A model generated the notes under the pieces. It ran no database searches, was not told the DNA's origin, and worked only from the letters and a program-made list of their open reading frames with translations. From positions 496,001 through 560,000 of the forward strand of contig NZ_FTNF01000001.1 in NCBI RefSeq assembly GCF_900156065.1: 64,000 nt of DNA, read 5' to 3'. Every line of letters begins with the position of its first letter. Positions within the stretch are counted from its first letter, which is position 1. This DNA is from Micromonospora avicenniae. GTDB lineage: Bacteria; Actinomycetota; Actinomycetes; Mycobacteriales; Micromonosporaceae. Positions 43,336 to 56,763 of this stretch are shown one piece after another. The translations under genes were made by a program, and so were the position numbers.

Positions 43336-46317
43336 TCACTCCGGATCGGCCAGCAGCCGTTCCACCTCGAACCGCTCCGGTGCCCCGAACTCACTGAACA
43401 GCGCCTGCGCCCGGACCCAGTGAGCGCGGGCGGCGGCCGGGTCGGTGCCGACCAGGCAGCGGGCGATCCCGTCCAGCGCGCGGGCCTGCTCGTACCGGGC
43501 GTTGAGCCGGGTGGCGTCCGCCAGCACCCGCCGGTGCAGGTCCAACGCGCTGGCCGCATCACCCTGGTCCAGCAGGGCCCGGGCGAGCAGGTTCCGCGAG
43601 GCGCACTGCCCGCTGCGGTCACCGGCCTCCGTCATCGACAGCAACGCCTCCCGGTGCAGGCTCATCGCCGCTTCCGGGTGGCCGCTCATCCGTTCCAGCA
43701 CACCTATCTCGTTGAGCAGTTCGCCGACGCCGTACCAGTTGCCGAGCCGACGCTTGATCGCGAGCGCGGCGCGCAGCCTCCGGAGGGCGGGCTCGCCATG
43801 CCCCATCCGGGCCCGGGCCATCGCGATGTGCCCCAGCGCGTTGGCGCTGTCGTAAAGGGTGCCGGCCGTACGCGCCAGCATCAGGTGCTGGCGGGACAGC
43901 GCCAACGCCTCGTCCAGCCGCCCCGCGCTCAACAGGACGGACGCCTGATTGTTGAAGACCGCCACGACCCCTGCCGCATGCCCCTCCCGCCGGACGATGT
44001 GCAGCGCCTCGGTCAGGTGTTGCAGCGCGGCCGGTACGTTGCCGAGGATCGCGTGGACGGCCGCCACGTTCTTGTGCGTACCGGCCCGTCCCAACGGGTC
44101 ACCCAGCCGCTTGCGCAGGTCGAGGGCAAGCTCCATCGAGGCCAGCGCCTCCGCGTAGCGGGCCACCCGGTGGTATCCGGAGGCGAGGTAGTTGTGCATG
44201 GTGGCGATCGCGGCCTCGTCGCCGAGGCGCTCCGCAGCCCGCAGCCCGATCGTGTGCGCCTCGATCAACTCGTCCGGGTGGCCGGAGGCGTACCAGTAGC
44301 TCCACCCCGCGAAGGCGAGCTGCCAGCAGTAGTCGTACCGGCCCTCCGCCTCGGCTAGCCGGACCATGGCGGTCACGCTGGCCCGGTTCTCCTCGAGCCA
44401 ACCCAGGTTCGGCGGTGTGCCGGTCTCCACGAGATCGGGCCGGAGCATCGGTGGCCGCCGAAAAGACGCCCGGCTCGCCGACCGCTCGACCTGGTTGGAA
44501 GCCAGCAGGACCAGGTGCAGGCAGACGTTGAACATCCGCTCCACCGCCGCCGAACGCTCGGTGGCGCGCGCCGGCTCGGCCATCAGCCGTCGCGCGTAGT
44601 CGCGTACCAGGTCGTGGAAGCGGAACAGGCCCGGCTCCGGCTCGTCGACCAGGTGTACGTCGACCAACTCGTCGAGGAGGTGCTGCGCCTCGCTCATCGG
44701 CACGTCGGCGAGCGCCGCGGCCATCACCGCGTCGAGCCGCGTTCCGGGGTGCAGCCCGAGCAGCCGGAACATCCGCTGGGCGGTCGGGGTGACCTGCGCG
44801 TACGACAGGGCGAAGGCCTGACCGACGGAGCGGTCGCCGGCCACCAGCTCGCTCAGCGCGTCCGGTCCGGCGGCGAGTCGAGCGGCCAGGTCGGCGATGC
44901 GCCAGCGGGGGCGGTGCGCGAGCCGTGCCCCGGCGAGCCGGATCGCCAGCGGCAGGCACCCGCACCGGCGGACCACCTCGGCGGCGGCCTCCGGTTCGGC
45001 GACCACCCGCTCGGCGCCCGCCACCCGGGCGAGCAACTCGATCCCCTCGTCGGGGTCGAGGACGGCGAGTGACGACGGCCGTCCCTCGTCCAGGCCGGTG
45101 AGGCGGCGCCGGCTCGTGATCAGCGTCAGGGTGCCCGGGCCGCTGGGCAGCAGCGGTGCCACCTGGGCCGCCGACGCCGCGTTGTCCAGCACCACCACCG
45201 CCCGCCGGTCGGCCAGCTCGCTGCGCCAGAGGGCGGCCCGCTCGTCGACGTCGGCCGGTATGCGATCCCCGGGCACGCCGAGCTGGCGCAGCAGCGCGGC
45301 GAGCGCCGCGACCGGAAGCAGCGGCTCCCGGTCGCTGTGCCCGTGCAGGTCGATGAAGAGCTGCGCGTCGGGGTAACGGTCGGCCAGCGCGGTGGCGAGG
45401 TGAACCGCCAGGGTCGTCTTACCGCTGCCGGCCATTCCGTCGATCAACTGAACCCGGGTGTGATCCTCCTCGATCTCCTTCACCAGCCGCGCCAGGGTCT
45501 CCTGGCGGCCGGTGAAATCGCTGATGGCCCGGGGCAGGACACGGACCGGAACGGTGCGGTGCTCCTGCGGCCGGGCCAGCGCCAGGTCGCCGGCGAGCAC
45601 GCGTTGGTGCAGTTCCTGCAATGCGGCACCGGGCTCGATGCCCAACTCCTCGGCGTATAGCCGGCGGCCCTCGCGGTAGACGGCGAGCGCGTCCGCCTGC
45701 CGGCCGACCGCGGACAGGGCGAGCATGACCTGGCCGCGCAGCCGCTCGCGGAGCGGGTACCGGGCCATGGTCTCGGTCAAAACATCGAGGATCTCGGCCG
45801 GGTCACCGAGCCGCAGCTCGACGTCCACGCACTCTTCCAGCGCGGTGAGTCCCTGCTCGTCGAGAGCCTGCGCTCGCCGTCGTACGCTCCGGCTGGTGAT
45901 TCCGCTCAGCGCCGGCCCGCGCCAGAGTGCGAGCGCGTTCCGGAAGTGGCGGCGTGCGTCGGCCGGCTGGTCGGCGGCAAGGGCGGCCCGGGCGGCCTCG
46001 ACGCCCCGGGCGAACACGTCGGCGTCCACCTCGCCGGGCTCGGTGCTGATGGCGTAGCCGACCGGGTCGCTGAGGATGGCCGCCGGGGAGAGTCCGAGTT
46101 GGGCGAACCGGCGGCGGAGGCGGGACACGCAGGTCTGCACCTGGGCGCGGGCGGTGGCCGGTGGCCGCTCCTCCCAGATCGCGTCGACGAGTTCCTCCAC
46201 CGGCACGATCCGATTGGGCCGCAGCAGCAGCATGGCGAGCACGGTCCGATCCCGCCCGGCGGTGACGGTGGCCTCGCCGGCACCGACCCGCAGGGGCCCC
46301 AGGATCCCGAACCGCAT
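43336..46317 (-). CDS. AfsR/SARP-family transcriptional regulator
   Basis: This 993-residue protein has a winged-helix DNA-binding domain ([20 protein letters not shown]), a bacterial transcriptional activation (BTAD) domain to ~250, an NB-ARC ATPase (Walker [21 protein letters not shown] near 305, then [15 protein letters not shown]), and ~10 TPR-like repeats to the end. This is full AfsR architecture. Large SARPs usually activate antibiotic or other operons in Streptomyces. No biosynthetic cluster is adjacent. Neighbouring fumarase genes are possible targets (inference). ATG 46317. Confidence 0.9.
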   Translation of the reverse strand: MRFGILGPLRVGAGEATVTAGRDRTVLAMLLLRPNRIVPVEELVDAIWEERPPATARAQVQTCVSRLRRRFAQLGLSPAAILSDPVGYAISTEPGEVDADVFARGVEAARAALAADQPADARRHFRNALALWRGPALSGITSRSVRRRAQALDEQGLTALEECVDVELRLGDPAEILDVLTETMARYPLRERLRGQVMLALSAVGRQADALAVYREGRRLYAEELGIEPGAALQELHQRVLAGDLALARPQEHRTVPVRVLPRAISDFTGRQETLARLVKEIEEDHTRVQLIDGMAGSGKTTLAVHLATALADRYPDAQLFIDLHGHSDREPLLPVAALAALLRQLGVPGDRIPADVDERAALWRSELADRRAVVVLDNAASAAQVAPLLPSGPGTLTLITSRRRLTGLDEGRPSSLAVLDPDEGIELLARVAGAERVVAEPEAAAEVVRRCGCLPLAIRLAGARLAHRPRWRIADLAARLAAGPDALSELVAGDRSVGQAFALSYAQVTPTAQRMFRLLGLHPGTRLDAVMAAALADVPMSEAQHLLDELVDVHLVDEPEPGLFRFHDLVRDYARRLMAEPARATERSAAVERMFNVCLHLVLLASNQVERSASRASFRRPPMLRPDLVETGTPPNLGWLEENRASVTAMVRLAEAEGRYDYCWQLAFAGWSYWYASGHPDELIEAHTIGLRAAERLGDEAAIATMHNYLASGYHRVARYAEALASMELALDLRKRLGDPLGRAGTHKNVAAVHAILGNVPAALQHLTEALHIVRREGHAAGVVAVFNNQASVLLSAGRLDEALALSRQHLMLARTAGTLYDSANALGHIAMARARMGHGEPALRRLRAALAIKRRLGNWYGVGELLNEIGVLERMSGHPEAAMSLHREALLSMTEAGDRSGQCASRNLLARALLDQGDAASALDLHRRVLADATRLNARYEQARALDGIARCLVGTDPAAARAHWVRAQALFSEFGAPERFEVERLLADPE

Positions 46318-46466
46318 TCCCGCTCCCGTCCGAACCGGCGTAACGATCGCAGCGTAGCCCGCTGCTGACGGAAGGTCTCCGGCCGGTGATAGCGATGTGA
46401 GAGTGGATCGGCAGTGGACAGGCCCAATCTTGACGTGGGGTGCCTGCACCGACACCCGACGGGGGC

Positions 46467-46505
46467 GGTGCGCCCGCCCGGGACCCCTCGGGGGGCGGGC
46501 GCACC
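46467..46505. terminator. Long stem-loop upstream of the SARP gene
   Basis: Perfect 13-bp arms (46467-46479 and 46493-46505) with a loop that can itself pair. It lies between the SARP promoter side and the fumarase terminator. It could insulate the two genes or act on the leader. Confidence 0.5.
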
Positions 46506-46538
46506 GACGTCAAAGATCCGTCTGACTTCAGGCACGGA

Positions 46539-46572
46539 AAAGGGGCGCCGGGCTCGTGCCCGGCACCCCTTT
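46539..46572 (-). terminator. Terminator of the class I fumarase gene
   Basis: 15-position stem with one mismatch (46539-46553 with 46558-46572), tetraloop TCGT. On the minus strand it lies just after the fumarase stop and ends in a short T-run (TTTTCC). Confidence 0.85.
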
Positions 46573-46585
46573 CACATCGGTACGG

Positions 46586-48253
46586 TTAGCGGCGGCCGAT
46601 GGTGAGCACCGGCTTGGTGACCTCCGCGAAGAAGTCGTTGCCCTTGTCGTCGACCACGATGAAGGCCGGGAAGTCCTCCACCTCGATCTTCCAGACGGCC
46701 TCCATGCCCAGCTCCGGGTACTCGAGCACCTCGACGTGCTTGATGCAGTCCTGGGCGAGCCGGGCGGCCGGGCCACCGATCGAGCCGAGGTAGAAGCCGC
46801 CGTACTGCTGGCACGCGTTGGTCACCTGGGCCGACCTGTTGCCCTTGGCCAGCATGACCTGCGAGCCGCCGGCCGCCTGGAACTTCTCCACGTACGCGTC
46901 CATCCGGCCCGCCGTGGTCGGACCGAACGAGCCGGAGGCGTAGCCCTCGGGGGTCTTGGCCGGCCCGGCGTAGTAGACGGCGTGGTCGCGCAGGTACTGC
47001 GGCATCGGCTCGCCCGCGTCCAGCCGCTCGGCGATCTTGGCGTGCGCGATGTCGCGGGCCACCACCAGCGGACCGGTCAGCGAGAGCCGGGTCTTCACCG
47101 GGTACTTGGACAGCTCGGCCCGGATCTCGTCCATCGGCCGGTTCAGGTCCACCCGGACCACCTCGGAGGTGTCCAGCTGAGCGTCGGTGACGTCCGGCAG
47201 GTAGCGGGCGGGGTCCGTCTCGAGTCGTTCCAGCCACACGCCCGACGGGGTGATCTTCGCGACGGCCTGCCGGTCCGCGGAGCAGGAGACGGCGATGGCC
47301 ACCGGGCAGGACGCGCCGTGCCGGGGCAGCCGGACGACCCGTACGTCGTGGCAGAAGTAGCGACCGCCGAACTGCGCGCCGATGCCGAAGTTGCGGGTCA
47401 GCTCCAGCACCTCGGCCTCCAGCTCCAGGTCCCGGAAGCCGTGCGCGGTCATCGAGCCGGAGGTGGGCAGGGCGTCCAGGTACTTGGCGCTGGCGTACTT
47501 GGCCGTCTTCAGCGCGTACTCGGCCGAGGTGCCGCCGATGACGATGGCCAGGTGGTACGGCGGGCAGGCGGAGGTGCCGATCAGCCGCAGCTTCTCCTCC
47601 AGGAACTGCATCATCCGCGTCGGGTTCAGCAGCGCCTTGGTCTCCTGGTAGAGGTACGACTTGTTGGCCGACCCGCCGCCCTTGGCCATGAAGAGGAACT
47701 TGTACGCGTCGGGATGCCCGTCCGGGTCCTCGGCGTAGATCTCCACCTGCGCCGGCAGGTTGCTGCCGGTGTTGCGCTCCTCCCACATGGTCAGCGGGGC
47801 GAGCTGCGAGTAGCGCAGGTTGAGCCGGGTGTACGCCTGCCAGACGCCCCGGGAGATCGCCTCGGCGTCGCTGCCGTCGGTCAGCACGTGCCGGCCGCGC
47901 TTGCCCATCACGATCGCGGTGCCGGTGTCCTGGCACATCGGCAGCACCCCGCCGGCGGCGATGTTGGCGTTGCGCAGCAGGTCGAGGGCGACGAACCGGT
48001 CGTTCGGCGAGGCGGCCGGGTCGTCGATGATCGACCGCAGCTGGGCCAGGTGCGCGGGGCGTAGGAAGTGCGCGATGTCGTGCATGGCCTCGGCGGTCAG
48101 CGCGGTGAGCGCTGCCGGCTCCACGGTGAGGAACCGGCGACCTCCCGGGCCGTGCACGACGTCGACGCCCTCGTCGGTGACCAGGCGGTATTCCGTCTGG
48201 TCGGGGCCGGTCGGCAGCAGGGGAGCGTACGAGAAGGCGGCGGCACTGCTCAT
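46586..48253 (-). CDS. fumA: Class I (Fe-S) fumarate hydratase
   Basis: This 555-residue enzyme is unrelated to FumC. It has fused alpha and beta domains with Cys ligands for a [4Fe-4S] cluster visible in [20 protein letters not shown] (~105), [20 protein letters not shown] and [11 protein letters not shown]. The beta domain includes [18 protein letters not shown] and [16 protein letters not shown]. It catalyses the same fumarate/malate step but is oxygen-labile. ATG 48253 has no ribosome site. TAGGCT lies 8 nt upstream, suggesting a leaderless or near-leaderless message. Confidence 0.93.
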   Translation of the reverse strand: MSSAAAFSYAPLLPTGPDQTEYRLVTDEGVDVVHGPGGRRFLTVEPAALTALTAEAMHDIAHFLRPAHLAQLRSIIDDPAASPNDRFVALDLLRNANIAAGGVLPMCQDTGTAIVMGKRGRHVLTDGSDAEAISRGVWQAYTRLNLRYSQLAPLTMWEERNTGSNLPAQVEIYAEDPDGHPDAYKFLFMAKGGGSANKSYLYQETKALLNPTRMMQFLEEKLRLIGTSACPPYHLAIVIGGTSAEYALKTAKYASAKYLDALPTSGSMTAHGFRDLELEAEVLELTRNFGIGAQFGGRYFCHDVRVVRLPRHGASCPVAIAVSCSADRQAVAKITPSGVWLERLETDPARYLPDVTDAQLDTSEVVRVDLNRPMDEIRAELSKYPVKTRLSLTGPLVVARDIAHAKIAERLDAGEPMPQYLRDHAVYYAGPAKTPEGYASGSFGPTTAGRMDAYVEKFQAAGGSQVMLAKGNRSAQVTNACQQYGGFYLGSIGGPAARLAQDCIKHVEVLEYPELGMEAVWKIEVEDFPAFIVVDDKGNDFFAEVTKPVLTIGRR

Positions 48254-48389
48254 GAGCGGAAAGCCTAGGGCAGACCGGTCGATCATTCCCACCCGCCGGG
48301 TCCCCCTGGGACGCCGCTCTCACCGGACCCGCGAGGTGGACGGATCGATCGCCTGGCATCGCCGGTGTGAACAGGTGGCATCGCGTCGA

Positions 48390-51862
<3,473 letters not shown>

Positions 51863-51873
51863 CACTTGCCAGC

Positions 51874-52071
51874 GTGACGCAACCCCCGTCGTACCCGACG
51901 CCGCCGGCTGGTGGGCCCGCGCCCACCGCCGGCGGCTTCGTGCCGCCCGCCCGTCCCGCCCGCCAGCCGTACCGCGACCACCCGGGCGCCGTCCCGCCCC
52001 CGCCGCCGAGTCCGGCCCTGTGCCGCCACGACCGGTTCGCCGGGAGTGTCGTCGTTAAGGTGGCTGCGTGA
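51874..52071 (+). CDS. 65-residue Pro-rich frame, possible RDD-gene remnant
   Basis: GTG 51874 opens MTQPPSYPTPPAGGPAPTAG, with the Pro/Gly composition that precedes RDD domains in actinobacterial membrane proteins. It stops after 65 residues, overlapping the next start (GTGA). The C-terminal part ([15 protein letters not shown]) is not Pro-rich and may be out of its original frame. It may be a short real gene or the stump of a duplicated RDD gene. Confidence 0.4.
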   Translation: MTQPPSYPTPPAGGPAPTAGGFVPPARPARQPYRDHPGAVPPPPPSPALCRHDRFAGSVVVKVAA

Positions 52072-53117
52072 GCGTGCAACCCGGCTGGTACATCGACCCC
52101 GCCGACCGCGAGACCCGACGGTACTGGGACGGCGAGGGCTGGATCGGCGCGCCCATCCCCGTTGACGCCGTTCCGCCGGAGGGTCCGCCTCCGGTCGAGG
52201 CTCCGCCGGAGCCGCCGGCGCCGGTCGCGCCCGGCCCGGCACCTGTGACCCCGGCCTCCGCGCCACCGACTGCGGGCTGGCCCGGTCACCCCGGCCCTCC
52301 GCCGGGGTACGGCCCTCCGGGCGTCCCGCCCGGTCACGGGCCCCAGGGCGCACCCGGCTACGGGCCGCCCGGCACGCCACCCGGCCACGGCCCGCAGGGC
52401 GGCCCACCCGGATACGGGCCTCCGGGCGCACCCGGCTACGGGCCTCCGGGCACCCCGCCCGGCTGGGTTTCCCCGGGCTGGTCCGGGCGGATGCCCGAGC
52501 CCCGACCGCACGGGCTGCCGCTGGCCGGCTTCGGCCGCCGGCTGGCCGCCCGGCTCATCGACTTCGCCATCGTCCTGGCGCTGAACGTCGTGGTGAACGG
52601 TTGGTTCGTCTGGCGGTTCCTCGAGGAGATGGAACCGTACTGGCGAGAGGTCGTCCGGCGGGCGATGGAGGGCAACACGTCCCGCGAGGGGCTGCCCCCG
52701 ATCGGTGAGCAGGCCGGGGGCCTCCAGCTGGCCATCGTGGCGATCGCCGCCGCGCTCTGGCTCGCGTACGAGGTGCCCGCGACGGCCTCGTCCGGCCAGA
52801 CGATCGGCAAGCGGGCGATGCGGATCAGGGCGGTCCCGCTCACCGCCGACGCGCCCCTCGGCTTCGGCCGCGCGCTGGCCCGGTGGAACACCTACGGCGG
52901 CGTGCCCACCCTGCTCTGGTGCTGTTTCGGCCTGGGCCTGCTGATCCAGTTCATCGACGCGCTCTCCCCCCTCTTCGATCACCCCCTGCGACAGGCGCTG
53001 CACGACAAGCGGGCCCAGACCGTCGTCGTCCAGCTGCCCAAGTCGGACCCGAACCGCCCCCTGAACGACCGTTCCGACCCCCAGGAGACACCCCATGACC
53101 CACACCGGAAGACCTGA
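52068..53117 (+). CDS. RDD-family membrane protein with DUF2510 domain
   Basis: This 349-residue protein has an N-terminal DUF2510 motif ([20 protein letters not shown]), a ~100-residue Pro/Gly linker with repeats such as [14 protein letters not shown], and an RDD domain with three or four membrane helices ([20 protein letters not shown], then [16 protein letters not shown]). RDD proteins are linked to transport or ion homeostasis in a few cases. The role here is unknown. It overlaps the aminotransferase gene by 23 bp, so the two are co-transcribed. Confidence 0.85.
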   Translation: MSVQPGWYIDPADRETRRYWDGEGWIGAPIPVDAVPPEGPPPVEAPPEPPAPVAPGPAPVTPASAPPTAGWPGHPGPPPGYGPPGVPPGHGPQGAPGYGPPGTPPGHGPQGGPPGYGPPGAPGYGPPGTPPGWVSPGWSGRMPEPRPHGLPLAGFGRRLAARLIDFAIVLALNVVVNGWFVWRFLEEMEPYWREVVRRAMEGNTSREGLPPIGEQAGGLQLAIVAIAAALWLAYEVPATASSGQTIGKRAMRIRAVPLTADAPLGFGRALARWNTYGGVPTLLWCCFGLGLLIQFIDALSPLFDHPLRQALHDKRAQTVVVQLPKSDPNRPLNDRSDPQETPHDPHRKT

Positions 53118-54198
53118 CCCGGCGGTACGACTGACCCGCGCAGACCTGGACTCGCTGCCCAGCTACGTACCGGGTCGCAACCCGGCCGACCTGGCTCGGG
53201 ATCTCGGGCTGCCCGAGGCGATCAAGCTGGCCAGCAACGAGGTTCCGTACGGCCCGCTGCCCGGCGTGGTCGAGGCGGTCACCGAGGCCGCCGCCGGGGT
53301 GCACCGATACCCGGACATGGGCGTGCTCGCACTCCGCGACGCGCTGGCCGAGCGGTACGGCGTGGACGCCGACCGGATCGCGACCGGCTGCGGGTCGGTG
53401 GCGCTCGCGGAGCACCTGACCCGTGCCACCAGCCTGCCCGGCGACGAGGTGCTCTACTCGTGGCGTTCGTTCGAGGCGTACCCGATCATCGCGGCGACCA
53501 GCGGCGCGACCAGCATCCGGGTGCCGAACGACGCCGGCCACGGGCACGACCTGACCGCCATGGCGGCGGCGGTGACCGACCGGACCCGACTGATCCTGGT
53601 CTGCACCCCGAACAACCCGACCGGCACCGCGATCCGCAAGCCGGAGCTGGACCGATTCCTCGACGCCGTGCCGGACGACGTGCTCGTGGTGATCGACGAG
53701 GCGTACCGCGAGTTCGTCACCGACCCGGAGGTGCCGGACGGGCTGACCTACCTGGACCGGCCGAACGTGGCGGTGCTGCGCACCCTCTCCAAGGCGTGGG
53801 GGCTGGCCGGGCTCCGGGTCGGCTTCCTGGTCGCCCAGCCGGAGGTGGCGGCGGCGGTCCGCAAGGTGGTCACCCCGTTCTCCACCAGCGCGGTCGCCCA
53901 GGCAGCCGCACTAGCCGCGCTCGCGCAGGCCGACGAGGTCGAGCGCCGCTGCGCCCTGGTCGTCGCCGAGCGGGACCGGGTGACCGAGGCGCTGCGCAAG
54001 TTCGTGCCCGACGTCCCCACCAGCCAGGCGAACTTCGTGTGGCTGCCGCTGGGCGACCGGGCGGTGGCGTTCGGCAAGGCGTGCGAGTCGCGCGGCGTGA
54101 TCGTCCGGCCGTTCCCCGGCGACGGGGTACGCGTCACCATCGGCACCCCGGCCGAGAACGACGCCTTCCTGGCCGCCGCCGAGGCGGCCCTGGCCTGA
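53095..54198 (+). CDS. Aromatic-amino-acid/histidinol-phosphate aminotransferase family
   Basis: This 367-residue PLP enzyme (fold type I, HisC family) has [16 protein letters not shown], the PLP contacts [11 protein letters not shown] and [19 protein letters not shown], and the Schiff-base Lys in [15 protein letters not shown]. The family includes HisC and aromatic aminotransferases (Pat). In this gene setting, tyrosine to 4-hydroxyphenylpyruvate is the likely reaction, feeding HppD (inference). ATG 53095 has AGGAG 7 nt upstream and overlaps the RDD gene. Confidence 0.87.
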   Translation: MTHTGRPDPAVRLTRADLDSLPSYVPGRNPADLARDLGLPEAIKLASNEVPYGPLPGVVEAVTEAAAGVHRYPDMGVLALRDALAERYGVDADRIATGCGSVALAEHLTRATSLPGDEVLYSWRSFEAYPIIAATSGATSIRVPNDAGHGHDLTAMAAAVTDRTRLILVCTPNNPTGTAIRKPELDRFLDAVPDDVLVVIDEAYREFVTDPEVPDGLTYLDRPNVAVLRTLSKAWGLAGLRVGFLVAQPEVAAAVRKVVTPFSTSAVAQAAALAALAQADEVERRCALVVAERDRVTEALRKFVPDVPTSQANFVWLPLGDRAVAFGKACESRGVIVRPFPGDGVRVTIGTPAENDAFLAAAEAALA

Positions 54199-54338
54199 CG
54201 CCGAGCGTGAATCATTACCCTTTGTACCTTTAGTCTGTTTTGACACTGTTTATGCCCTATCTTCCAAGTAGCCGGCCTGCTGCGACTCAAGCGGCGCCCG
54301 AACCACGCCGGCCCACTTCGAGAACGGGGTAAGAACCA
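54199..54338. promoter_or_regulatory. AT-rich promoter region of the surface-protein genes
   Basis: The segment 54215-54270 is the most AT-rich part of this region. TTGACA occurs at 54239-54244 and TATCTT at 54257-54262, but their spacing (12 bp) is not standard, so the actual promoter pair is uncertain. Confidence 0.45.
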
Positions 54339-54893
54339 GTGCGTACTGCCAAGATCTGGACCACCGTCGCGGCCACCGCCGCGGCGGTGGGCCTCCTCGC
54401 CACGCCGGCCGCCGCCGCACCGACCGACACCACGGACACCACGTTCGAGGTGCTCGTCGGCACCCTCGACGTCGTCACGCCGGCCACCGCCGACCTGGGT
54501 AGCGGCGACACGGGCGGCACCATCACCGGCGCTCTCGGCACCGTGCTCGTCGACGACTCCCGGGGCGCCGCCGACGCCTCGTGGACCGCGTCGGTCACGG
54601 CCACCGTCTTCCAGACCGGCGGCGGCAGCCCGCAGGAGACGGTGCTGCCATCGGAGATCGACTACTGGTCGGGAGCGGCGACGGCGACGACAGGCACTGG
54701 CACCTTCACGCCTGGCCAGCTCACCGGGGGCGACGCCCAGCCCCTGGACAGCGTCACACCGCTGACAGCGTTCACCCACTCGGGCGGCACCGGTGGGAAC
54801 ACCGCCGAGTGGAACCCCACCCTGGTGGTCAACGTTCCGCTGGACAGCATCGCGGGCGAGTACACCGGGACGGTGACTCATTCGGTGGCGTAG
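54339..54893 (+). CDS. Secreted WxL-like surface protein
   Basis: This 184-residue protein has a Sec signal peptide (MRTAKIWTTVAATAAAVGLL, cleavage near AAA-AP at 26) and a beta-rich Thr/Gly/Ser-rich body ending in GNTAEWNPTLVVNVPLDSIA, then GEYTGTVTHSVA. That ending resembles the C-terminal half of Firmicutes WxL domains, which bind peptidoglycan non-covalently. The classical Trp-x-Leu is not preserved (the first Trp is in SWTASV), so WxL-like is used with care. The DUF916 gene follows 19 bp later. Confidence 0.7.
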   Translation: MRTAKIWTTVAATAAAVGLLATPAAAAPTDTTDTTFEVLVGTLDVVTPATADLGSGDTGGTITGALGTVLVDDSRGAADASWTASVTATVFQTGGGSPQETVLPSEIDYWSGAATATTGTGTFTPGQLTGGDAQPLDSVTPLTAFTHSGGTGGNTAEWNPTLVVNVPLDSIAGEYTGTVTHSVA

Positions 54894-54912
54894 CCGCCGG
54901 CTGCGGTCGGCC

Positions 54913-55926
54913 GTGGTGATCACGGTCGTCCTGCTCGGTCTCGCCGGCCTGGGTCTGCCGACTCGGGGCGGCGCGGCCGAGCCGGACGAGGGCAGCATCG
55001 GGATCCGGCTGCTGGAGGCGCCGACGAACCGGCGCGACGACCCGCGCGCCCTGCGCTACATCGTTGATCACCTCCGGCCGGGCACCACCATCAAGCGGCA
55101 GCTACTGATCGTCAACCGCAGCGCCGAGCGTCGTGCGGTCGAGTTCTACCCGGCCGCGGCGAGCGTGGAGGGCGCGAGGTTCGTCTTCGACGGAGGGCGG
55201 GCGGCCAACGAGCTGACCTCCTGGATCACCATCGATCGGGACGCCATCGAGTTGGAACCGTGGGAGGAGACCCGGGTCCGGGCGACGATCGCCGTGCCGG
55301 CCGATGTGCCCGCCGGCGAGCGGTACGGGGTGCTCTGGGCGTCCGCTGCCTCCTCGCCGTCCCCCTCCGGCGGCCAGGTGACCCAGGTTCACCGGGTCGG
55401 CGTGCGGGTCTACCTCGATGTGGGCGAGGGCGGCGAGCCGGTCTCCGACTTCACCATCGGCGAGATGCGTCCGGCCCGCAGTTCGCACGGCGAGCCGTCG
55501 GTCACGGTCCGGGTCGACAACACCGGCGGGCGCGCGGTGGATCTGACCGGGACGGTCACGCTGACCGACGGACCGGCCGGCAGCCGCGTCGGCCCGTTCC
55601 CGGTGTCGGAGGGCACCACCCTGGCCGTGGGTGCCACCGGCCAGGTCAGCGCACGGTTTCCGCCCGAACTGCCGAACGGTCCCTGGAAGATCCAGGTCAA
55701 TCTGAAGAGCGGCCGGGTGGAACGGAGCGCGACCGGCCAGATCCGGTTCCCCGAACCGGGCGGCGAGGGCGTGCGGGCGACGCTCTACTCCCGGATGCTC
55801 ACCGGCTGGGGGGCCCTCGCCGCCGTGGCGGGCCTACTGCTCCTGGCCGGGCTCGCCGTGCTGGCGCGCCGATTCCGGCGGACAGCGGGGCGCGTGCCCC
55901 GCGAGCGGATCTCCGCGCACCGCTGA
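54913..55926 (+). CDS. DUF916-type membrane-anchored cell-surface protein
   Basis: This 337-residue protein has an N-terminal hydrophobic signal (VITVVLLGLAGLGLPTRGGA), two beta-sandwich domains (SIGIRLLEAPTNRRDDPRAL, then YPAAASVEGARFVFDGG with ITIDRDAIELEPWEETRVRA), and a C-terminal membrane helix (LTGWGALAAVAGLLLLAGLA) with an Arg tail. DUF916 proteins are the membrane partners of WxL proteins in Gram-positive bacteria. The pairing here suggests the same complex. GTG 54913 follows the upstream gene by 19 bp without a ribosome site, so it is probably translationally coupled. Confidence 0.8.
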   Translation: MVITVVLLGLAGLGLPTRGGAAEPDEGSIGIRLLEAPTNRRDDPRALRYIVDHLRPGTTIKRQLLIVNRSAERRAVEFYPAAASVEGARFVFDGGRAANELTSWITIDRDAIELEPWEETRVRATIAVPADVPAGERYGVLWASAASSPSPSGGQVTQVHRVGVRVYLDVGEGGEPVSDFTIGEMRPARSSHGEPSVTVRVDNTGGRAVDLTGTVTLTDGPAGSRVGPFPVSEGTTLAVGATGQVSARFPPELPNGPWKIQVNLKSGRVERSATGQIRFPEPGGEGVRATLYSRMLTGWGALAAVAGLLLLAGLAVLARRFRRTAGRVPRERISAHR

Positions 55927-56058
55927 GCTCGACTGACGAGCGCGGCAGCTCTTCCGCCTCGACCTCGTCCCCCCCCGCTTCAACCGACCAGGGCGGGCGT
56001 CGGACCGGTGCCGCCGCCGGGCGGGCGTCAGCTCGGATCCCGGCGGAATCGGCGGGCG
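55927..56058. other. Intergenic region between convergent surface genes
   Basis: 130 bp separating the DUF916 stop and the LPXTG stop. GC-rich. No clear hairpin was identified. Confidence 0.4.
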
Positions 56059-56448
56059 TCAGATCGGCCGCCGGCGGCGGGCCGCCAGCCAGCCGAGGAG
56101 AAGCAGGGCGGACCCGAGTGCGGCGAGCATCGGCACGGACCGACCGCCGCCGGTCACCGGCAGCTGACCGCCGTGGGTCGGCTGTGGGGTCGGCGGTGCC
56201 GGCTGCGGCGTGGGTGGGGTCGGCTGCGGGGAGGCGGGTCGCACCTCGAAGGTGACCCGGCCGCTCCTCGAAGGCTCCGTCGGGGCGACGGCCACTGCCC
56301 CTCCGGCCACGGGCGCCGGCACTGGAGCGACCGCCGGCGCCCCCGGCGACGCGGCAGCCGGGTTGAACGCCGGCGTCACCACCAACATGACGCCCGCCGC
56401 AGCGGCGAGCGCCGCGCCGACGAGTCGCTTGGCCGCCGTCCCAGACAT
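56059..56448 (-). CDS. LPXTG-type cell-wall anchored protein
   Basis: This 129-residue protein has a signal peptide (AAKRLVGAALAAAAGVMLVV, cleavage near AAA), an Ala/Val/Pro-rich stalk with PTPPTPQPAPP repeats, and a canonical sortase signal: QLPVTGGG, a hydrophobic helix (MLAALGSALLLLGWLAA) and a RRRRPI tail. The exposed part is only ~70 residues, so it may be a spacer or ligand. ATG 56448 has AAGGG 9 nt upstream. ATG 56478 is another option. No sortase is encoded nearby. Confidence 0.85.
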   Translation of the reverse strand: MSGTAAKRLVGAALAAAAGVMLVVTPAFNPAAASPGAPAVAPVPAPVAGGAVAVAPTEPSRSGRVTFEVRPASPQPTPPTPQPAPPTPQPTHGGQLPVTGGGRSVPMLAALGSALLLLGWLAARRRRPI

Positions 56449-56516
56449 CCGCACGATCCCTTCCCGCAGGAACATGAACCGTCCGTAATGTAACTTTTTC
56501 TGACCTAGCCGGCGGT

Positions 56517-56705
56517 TTATTCGGTTTCGCTCATCCCGAGGCACTCGAGAGCAGGCGCGTCGAGCCCAGCCCACGCTGGGACGGCACCATCGGCGCCGGA
56601 CGCCGCCGGGGCCACCGGAGACGTACGGGGAGCCGGCGCAGCATCGGCCGGCGCGGGGCTTATCAAGATGATGATCACGCCCACCAGGGCTGCCACGAGT
56701 CGCAC
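56517..56705 (-). CDS. 62-residue secreted peptide, leaderless
   Basis: GTG 56705 starts a signal peptide (VRLVAALVGVIIILISPAPA, cleavage near ADA-AP) and a ~35-residue mature part rich in Ala/Pro with one Cys, ending ECLGMSETE. TATAGT lies exactly 6 nt before the GTG, an excellent -10 for a leaderless message. It ends 68 bp before the LPXTG gene on the same strand. No family is recognised. The single Cys might form an intermolecular link. Confidence 0.6.
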   Translation of the reverse strand: MRLVAALVGVIIILISPAPADAAPAPRTSPVAPAASGADGAVPAWAGLDAPALECLGMSETE

Positions 56706-56711
56706 CGGGTG

Positions 56712-56717
56712 ACTATA
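56712..56717 (-). promoter_or_regulatory. -10 element of the 62-residue peptide gene
   Basis: TATAGT matches the -10 consensus at five of six positions. 6 nt separate it from the GTG, so transcription would begin at the start codon. Confidence 0.6.
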
Positions 56718-56763
56718 AGTGGCTATTGTCCGATTTGTTGAGCATTTGAGGCGGCGTTTCGGC

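Noticed and set aside
43336..46317. Marker of an antibiotic biosynthetic cluster
   Set aside because: The SARP is flanked by fumarases and housekeeping genes. No PKS, NRPS or tailoring enzymes occur in the window.
53095..54198. Histidine-biosynthesis hisC
   Set aside because: The family cannot separate HisC from aromatic aminotransferases by eye. The company of hppD and absence of other his genes favour the aromatic role, so the symbol is withheld.
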